From: Calditrichia bacterium
Lineage (GTDB): Bacteria > Calditrichota > Calditrichia > Calditrichales > Calditrichaceae
Assembly: GCA_027039465.1 (NCBI GenBank)
Contig: JALWEA010000341.1
Location: forward strand, 1 to 9,943
Direction of reading: 5' to 3'
Length of the DNA stretch: 9,943 nucleotides
Shown here: positions 5,514 to 9,943 of the stretch, in pieces
How positions within the stretch are numbered: position 1 is the stretch's first letter
Layout: each line of letters begins with the position of its first letter
Notes under the pieces: generated by a model
Databases searched by the model: none
What the model was told of the DNA's origin: nothing
The model's input: the letters and a program-made list of their open reading frames with translations, nothing else
Program-made: the position numbers and the translations under genes

Positions 5514-7415
5514 ATGAAAAAATTAGAGGGCGAAGTCTATTATCCGCCAAAGGAGATTGTCGAGCAGGCCAATGTAAAAGACTATGATTCTTTGTACGAA
5601 CGATCCATCAAAGATCGTGAGGGATTTTGGGCCGAAGAGGCGGAAAAGTTAGAATGGTTTAAAAAGTGGGACAAAGTCCTTGATGATAGCAACAAGCCGT
5701 TTTACAAATGGTTTGTTGGCGGAAAAATTAATATTGTTCACAATGCAATCGATCGCCATTTAAAAACCTGGCGTCGAAATAAATTGGCGCTCATTTGGGA
5801 AGGAGAGCCAGGTGATGTGCGGACTTTTTCTTACCATGCTCTCAATCGCGAGGTAAGCACTTTTGCCCGCATTTTGCACAGTATGGGCGTGCGCAAAGGA
5901 GATACGGTTACTATTTATATGCCGCAAATTCCCGAGCTGATGTTCGCCATGCTGGCTTGTGCCAAAATCGGTGCCGTGCACAGTGTGGTTTACGGCGGAT
6001 TCAGTGTAGAAGCTCTGGCCGAACGTATTGCCGATGCACGCAGCCGTGTTGTGGTTACGGCGGATGGCGGTTATCGCAGAGGGAAAATTACCGATTTAAA
6101 GAAAACGGTCAACGAAGCCATTAAACGTTCGCCCACGGTGGAAACCTGCGTAGTGGTCAAACGCACCGGTCACGATGTGTACATGGAAAGCGGTCGTGAT
6201 TTTTGGTATCACGATTTACAGCAATTCCCGATTGCCTGCCCGGACGGCGGAGAATGCAAAACGGAAGTTATGGATGCCGAAGACCCGCTGTTTATTTTGT
6301 ACACTTCCGGCACTACGGGCAAACCCAAAGGGCAGGTGCATACGCATGGCGGCTACGCGGTGTACACTGCTACCACGCATAAATACGTTTTTGACATTAA
6401 GGAACAAGACCGTTGGTGGTGTGCCGCAGACCCGGGCTGGATTACCGGTCACAGTTATATCGTTTATGCCCCCTTGATCAACGGCGCCACAGTCATGATG
6501 TACGAAGGTGCGCCCAATTACCCTTACCCCAATCGCTGGTGGCAGATGATCGAAAAATTCGGCATCAATATTCTCTACACTTCCCCGACAGCCATTCGCG
6601 GCTTAATGCGTTTCGGAGACGACTGGCCGAAGCGTCATGATTTGAGTTCGTTGCGCCTGTTGGGATCGGTCGGCGAACCGATTAATCCCGAAGCCTGGCG
6701 CTGGTATTACGAAAATATCGGTCAGAAGCGCTGCCCCATTATGGATACCTGGTGGCAAACGGAAACCGGCGGTTTCATGATTACCCCGTTGCCCATCACA
6801 CCGCTAAAACCAGGCTCGGCGACCAAGCCGTTCTTTGGCAATGAGGTGGCTGTGGTGGATGATGAAGGCAACGAAGTACCGCCCGGTGAAGAAGGGAAAC
6901 TGGTTATCAAAAATCCGTGGCCTGGCATGGCGCGCACCATTTACGGCGATCCGGAGCGTTATATTCAAACTTACTGGAAAGATTACGAAAAACAGGGTTG
7001 GTACAAAGCAGGCGATTCGGCCCGCATTGACAAGGACGGTTATGTTTGGATCATCGGCCGTATTGACGATGTGATTAAAGTGAGCGGTTACCGTTTGGGC
7101 ACGGCTGAAATCGAAAGCGCTTTGGTAAGTCATCCGGCTGTTTCCGAAGCGGCGGCCATCGGTTTGCCGCACGAACTGAAGGGTCATGCCATCCATGCTT
7201 ACGTGATTTTGAAACACGGCGTAACGCCCAGCCCGGAATTAGAGCAGGAACTTAAAGATCACGTGGCTAGTGAAGTCGGGCCGATTGCACGTCCGGAAAG
7301 TATTCAATTTGTGGACAGTTTGCCTAAGACACGCAGCGGAAAGATCATGCGTCGTGTGCTTAAGGCACAGGCATTGGGTCAGGATGTGGGCGATTTGAGC
7401 ACACTGGAAGATTAA
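5514..7415 (+). CDS. acs: Acetyl-CoA synthetase (AMP-forming)
   Basis: This enzyme activates acetate to acetyl-CoA through an acetyl-adenylate, feeding acetate into central metabolism. The 633-residue product is slightly shorter than enterobacterial Acs (652). The ANL-family phosphate-binding loop YTSGTTGKPKG is at 263-273. The adenylate-binding segment DTWWQTETGG (411-420) places W414 at the position that restricts the Salmonella Acs pocket to small acyl groups. I310, T311 and V386 fill the rest of that pocket, with Ile replacing the usual Val at 310. D501 (YKAGD) is the ribose-binding aspartate, and GRIDDVIKVSGYR (515-527) is the hinge region, with Tyr where many Acs have His. The C-terminal PKTRSGKIMRRVLK (604-617) is intact, with K610 the adenylation lysine usually controlled by acetylation. 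The gene stands alone, divergent from the adaptor-nad block, with a strong ribosome site in front and a strong terminator behind. Acetate is the likely substrate; propionate is possible. Confidence 0.96.
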   Translation: MKKLEGEVYYPPKEIVEQANVKDYDSLYERSIKDREGFWAEEAEKLEWFKKWDKVLDDSNKPFYKWFVGGKINIVHNAIDRHLKTWRRNKLALIWEGEPGDVRTFSYHALNREVSTFARILHSMGVRKGDTVTIYMPQIPELMFAMLACAKIGAVHSVVYGGFSVEALAERIADARSRVVVTADGGYRRGKITDLKKTVNEAIKRSPTVETCVVVKRTGHDVYMESGRDFWYHDLQQFPIACPDGGECKTEVMDAEDPLFILYTSGTTGKPKGQVHTHGGYAVYTATTHKYVFDIKEQDRWWCAADPGWITGHSYIVYAPLINGATVMMYEGAPNYPYPNRWWQMIEKFGINILYTSPTAIRGLMRFGDDWPKRHDLSSLRLLGSVGEPINPEAWRWYYENIGQKRCPIMDTWWQTETGGFMITPLPITPLKPGSATKPFFGNEVAVVDDEGNEVPPGEEGKLVIKNPWPGMARTIYGDPERYIQTYWKDYEKQGWYKAGDSARIDKDGYVWIIGRIDDVIKVSGYRLGTAEIESALVSHPAVSEAAAIGLPHELKGHAIHAYVILKHGVTPSPELEQELKDHVASEVGPIARPESIQFVDSLPKTRSGKIMRRVLKAQALGQDVGDLSTLED

Positions 7416-7442
7416 TTTAAAACTTAATACACCCAAAAAAGT

Positions 7443-7474
7443 AAAACTCCCGGAAGCGGTCTTCCGGGAGTTTT
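7443..7474. terminator. Intrinsic terminator of acs, probably bidirectional
   Basis: A perfect 14-bp stem (AAAACTCCCGGAAG pairing with CTTCCGGGAGTTTT) closes a CGGT tetraloop, 28 bp after the acs stop. Five T residues follow on the plus strand (7471-7475). On the minus strand the A-rich 5' flank (AAAA at 7443-7446 and six A at 7435-7440) provides T-runs, so it could also stop transcripts arriving from the convergent gene on the right. Confidence 0.93.
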
Positions 7475-7502
7475 TGTTTAGAAAGGTTTAAATGAGGTGG
7501 TT

Positions 7503-7530
7503 CATCTGACTGATTGCTATCAGTCAGATG
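7503..7530. repeat. Palindrome A (12-bp perfect stem, TGCT loop)
   Basis: CATCTGACTGAT (7503-7514) and ATCAGTCAGATG (7519-7530) are exact reverse complements around TGCT. Its central 18 bases (7508-7525) match those of palindrome B at 17 of 18 positions. It sits in the convergent gap between acs and the DUF255 gene. No T-run adjoins it on either strand, so it is not a classic terminator. Confidence 0.9.
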
Positions 7531-7538
7531 ACAATTGG

Positions 7539-7566
7539 TTTCGGACTGATAGCTATCAGTCCGAAA
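7539..7566. repeat. Palindrome B (perfect 28-bp dyad)
   Basis: TTTCGGACTGATAG (7539-7552) is followed directly by its exact reverse complement CTATCAGTCCGAAA (7553-7566). In RNA it would be a 12-bp stem with an AGCT loop. The core 7544-7561 is shared with palindrome A, 36 bp away centre to centre, but the outer five base pairs differ in three positions, each change being compensated on the other arm. It ends 23 bp from the stop codon of the minus-strand DUF255 gene and could shape that transcript's 3' end. Confidence 0.92.
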
Positions 7567-7589
7567 TGCCGGGCAATCTTTTACATTAA

Positions 7590-9764
7590 TTATTTCACGC
7601 TACCCCATTCGAGCAATTTTCTCAACGCTTCCCCGTCGGTCACCGGTAATGAGCAGCTTTGTCCCACACAAACATAGACTGTTGTTTTCCCGTCCACCGC
7701 CTTCCGACCTTTCAACAGTGACCGCCCAGCAAAATTTCCTTTTTCCTCGGGATTTTTACTAATTAACACTACCTTGTTCGGCAAATACAAATTAAAAATC
7801 ACTTTGCGCATGTTTGCTAAAACGGTCGTGTCGGTCGGGAAAATAACGATTTCCGTCGGTTGATTTAAGTACCAGTCCAAAGCCTGCAAATACGTGGCAA
7901 AGGCAAACGGATTTTCAAGCGCTTGCCTGCCGTATTTTTGAAGTAATGTTTCGGCTTTATGAAGGGAAGATTTGTCGTCCGTAAAGGAAAAGAGCCGTAA
8001 ATGATTTTGAATCATTACCGAAGAAGCCGCCGGTAAAGATCCGTCCTTTTCCGATTTGATATCCTCGGCTTCCGATTCATTTTCTTTCAGGGAAGAATAA
8101 AAATAACCGCCCGCTACATTATCGTAAAATTCATTTTCAATGGTGCGACTTAACTCAACGGCCATTTGCAAATAATCTTCATCAAACAGGGCTTCGTAAC
8201 TGTCCAATAATCCCCGAATGTAAAAAGCGTAATCATCCGCAAAAGCCGGAATTTTAGCCTGCCCCTTGCTAAAAACATGCAGCAGGTGACCATCCCGATA
8301 AAGATGCGCTTTGAAAAAATCAATGTTCTTTTGAATCACCTCGGCATAGCGCTTTTTCTCCGTAATTTGATAAGCATGTGCAAAAGCGCTTAACATCAAT
8401 CCGTTCCAGGAAGTTAGAACCTTGTAATCCAAACCCGGATGAACCCGTTTACCGCGATGCTCCAATAAAGTTTGACGTGCCTGGTTAATAATGTGTTCAA
8501 TCTCATCGCTTGATTTATTGAATTGCTCGGCCAATTGTTTAAATGATTTACGGACATTTAAAATGTTGCGTCCATGAAAATTACCTTGATCCGTTACGCC
8601 AAAACGTTCGCAGAAAATATTTCCGATTTTCGGGCCTAAAACCTGCAATATTTCTTCTTTTGTCCAAAGGTAAAATTTACCTTCTTCGCCCTCGCTGTCG
8701 GCATCCAAACTACTGTAAAATCCGCCATTGGAATCACTTAATTCACGTAGCACAAAATCAAGCGTCTCCTGTGCAATATTCAGATAAAAGGGATCATGCG
8801 TCACTTGATAGGTTGCCAAATACAAATCAACCAACTGCGCATTATCGTAGAGCATCTTTTCAAAATGCGGCACCAGCCAGCGGGCATCCACGGAATAACG
8901 CGCAAATCCTCCGCCCAATTGATCGTAAATACCGCCCATGGCCATGCGTTGTAACGTGTGCGTTGTCATATCCAAAAAACGGTTATTTTTAGTATGATTA
9001 AAATAACGCAAGAACAAATCGAAAACGCCGGCGGAAGGAAATTTCGGCGCTTGCCCCAAACCGCCGTTTACTTCATCATAATAGCCGCTCAGATTCTTTA
9101 CGGCTGACTTCCAATTATCAAAATCGGGAATGGCAGCGCCCTGCTGTTCAACATCCGATGATTTCAACATCAAGCGAATCTTTTGAAGATCCGTCTGTAA
9201 TTGAGGATTGTTGTGGAAATAGTCGGCGACTACCGGCAAAAGCTTCTTCAATCCCGGTTTGCCGTAACGATCTTCGGCCGGGAAATAGGTACCGCCGTAA
9301 AAAGGATCGCCATCCGGTGTCAAAAAAACGGTCAACGGCCAACCGCCGGAACCGGTGGTCATTTGCACAAAACGCATGTATTTTTGATCGATATCCGGTC
9401 GTTCTTCCCGATCCACCTTGATGCACACGAACAGACGATTCATCAATGCGGCAATTTCTTCATTTTCAAACGACTCTTCTTCCATGACATGGCACCAGTG
9501 GCAGGAAGAATAACCGATGCTTAAAAAAATCGGTTTGTTTTCCTTCTTGGCCAAAGCAAATGCTTCTTCGCCCCAAGGATACCAATCCACCGGATTACGG
9601 GCATGTTGCAGTAAATAAGGACTCGTTTCGTATATCAAATGATTTGTATGTTCGGACATCGTTGCCTCGTTTTTTGGTTTACAAGCTATTAAAATTGCAA
9701 GAAATAAAAAGACGGCTCCCAAAAGAAGGTACCGACCTATCGACCGTAACCGTGCAGCAATCAA
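7590..9764 (-). CDS. DUF255 thioredoxin-domain protein (YyaL/SPATA20-like), probable lipoprotein
   Basis: This 724-residue protein has the full architecture of the DUF255 family: an N-terminal thioredoxin-like domain followed by a helical barrel resembling six-hairpin sugar epimerases and glycosidases. The thioredoxin part shows NPVDWYPWGEEAF (57-69), SIGYSSCHWCHVMEEESF (82-99) with the CxxC pair C88/C91, the GWPLTVFLTPD loop (141-151) and GGTYFP (157-162). The barrel holds GGIYDQLGGGFARYSVD and HFEKMLYDNAQL. The C-terminus has C699 and C704 before PVTD, as usual. The biochemical role of the family is unsettled. The TTG start at 9764 is chosen because GGAG lies seven bases upstream and residues 1-28 form a lipoprotein signal (Arg-rich start, hydrophobic stretch, LIAC with C28). 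Starting at the internal ATG at 9659 (residue 36), which has GAGG nearby, would give a cytoplasmic form. Family sure; localisation likely. Confidence 0.9.
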   Translation of the reverse strand: MIAARLRSIGRYLLLGAVFLFLAILIACKPKNEATMSEHTNHLIYETSPYLLQHARNPVDWYPWGEEAFALAKKENKPIFLSIGYSSCHWCHVMEEESFENEEIAALMNRLFVCIKVDREERPDIDQKYMRFVQMTTGSGGWPLTVFLTPDGDPFYGGTYFPAEDRYGKPGLKKLLPVVADYFHNNPQLQTDLQKIRLMLKSSDVEQQGAAIPDFDNWKSAVKNLSGYYDEVNGGLGQAPKFPSAGVFDLFLRYFNHTKNNRFLDMTTHTLQRMAMGGIYDQLGGGFARYSVDARWLVPHFEKMLYDNAQLVDLYLATYQVTHDPFYLNIAQETLDFVLRELSDSNGGFYSSLDADSEGEEGKFYLWTKEEILQVLGPKIGNIFCERFGVTDQGNFHGRNILNVRKSFKQLAEQFNKSSDEIEHIINQARQTLLEHRGKRVHPGLDYKVLTSWNGLMLSAFAHAYQITEKKRYAEVIQKNIDFFKAHLYRDGHLLHVFSKGQAKIPAFADDYAFYIRGLLDSYEALFDEDYLQMAVELSRTIENEFYDNVAGGYFYSSLKENESEAEDIKSEKDGSLPAASSVMIQNHLRLFSFTDDKSSLHKAETLLQKYGRQALENPFAFATYLQALDWYLNQPTEIVIFPTDTTVLANMRKVIFNLYLPNKVVLISKNPEEKGNFAGRSLLKGRKAVDGKTTVYVCVGQSCSLPVTDGEALRKLLEWGSVK

Positions 9765-9943
9765 ATTTCATCTCCCGTTTGCATTGCGATGAGGTTTTAA
9801 TAACGAGCAAGTAAAGAATAAAATTCCAAAGAGTAAAAATTGCAGGTTGGGATAAGCGGTTTGATTCGGGTTAATAGACAGAAAGGATTTAGAGGGTGTA
9901 ATTAAACCAATGCCGCATCATTCTGCTCCGCAGACGGAGCAGA
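9765..9943. other. Upstream region of the DUF255 gene, no gene seen
   Basis: This 179-bp stretch has no supported reading frame. An ATG at 9771 (minus strand) is out of frame with the DUF255 gene and closes after 30 codons. It presumably holds the DUF255 promoter, but no -35/-10 pair stands out. It ends in the palindrome at 9922-9943. Confidence 0.5.
9922..9943. repeat. Perfect inverted repeat at the right edge
   Basis: TCTGCTCCG (9922-9930) and CGGAGCAGA (9935-9943) pair perfectly around CAGA. The window stops exactly at the end of the right arm, so the element may extend further, and a following T-run cannot be judged. It may be a terminator for a neighbour outside the window or another dispersed repeat. 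Confidence 0.75.

Noticed and set aside
6804..7217. 137-codon minus-strand frame inside acs
   Set aside because: It overlaps the highly conserved C-terminal half of acs and is a shadow of its codon pattern.
7503..7566. Possible CRISPR-like repeat pair
   Set aside because: There are only two copies, each fully palindromic, with no spacer of regular length, no further units and no cas gene in the window.
9560..9814. 84-codon plus-strand frame over the DUF255 start
   Set aside because: It is antisense to the conserved N-terminal domain of the DUF255 gene and has no recognisable features.

Overview
This is a chromosomal housekeeping stretch from a Gram-negative bacterium with moderate GC. It carries no phage, CRISPR or transposase genes. 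An outer envelope is implied by two membrane-fusion (adaptor) proteins and two probable lipoproteins. Some start sites have textbook Shine-Dalgarno sequences (acs), others almost none. The mix of gene types and the many short inverted repeats between genes suggest the Fibrobacterota-Chlorobiota-Bacteroidota neighbourhood, perhaps Calditrichota or Ignavibacteria. That placement is an impression and has not been tested by any comparison.

The left half (1-5306) is read entirely on the minus strand. In transcription order it holds a lipoprotein membrane-fusion adaptor (5306-4134), nadC (4080-3247), nadA (3245-2202), a 384-bp gap packed with small inverted repeats, nadB (1817-249), and the first 58 codons of a second membrane-fusion protein running off the left edge. 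NadB, NadA and NadC form the complete de novo route from L-aspartate to nicotinate mononucleotide: NadB oxidises aspartate to iminoaspartate, NadA condenses this with dihydroxyacetone phosphate to give quinolinate, and NadC phosphoribosylates and decarboxylates quinolinate. nadC and nadA lie one base apart if nadA starts at its GTG, so translational coupling is likely. The pathway set is flanked on both sides by export adaptors in the same orientation.

A 207-bp AT-rich divergent spacer (5307-5513) separates this block from acs (5514-7415, plus strand), a complete acetyl-CoA synthetase. The spacer holds a candidate promoter for the leftward block and a 15-codon open frame with its own Shine-Dalgarno upstream of acs.

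The right part is a 2.2-kb gene on the minus strand (9764-7590) encoding a DUF255 (YyaL/SPATA20-like) protein with a thioredoxin-like N-terminus. A TTG start with a good ribosome binding site gives it a lipoprotein signal. It converges with acs on a 174-bp gap holding a perfect 14-bp-stem terminator and two related palindromes that share an 18-base core but have different, internally complementary outer arms. Those twin palindromes and the repeat cluster between nadA and nadB are the most unusual structures in the window. I see no convincing new multi-gene system here.
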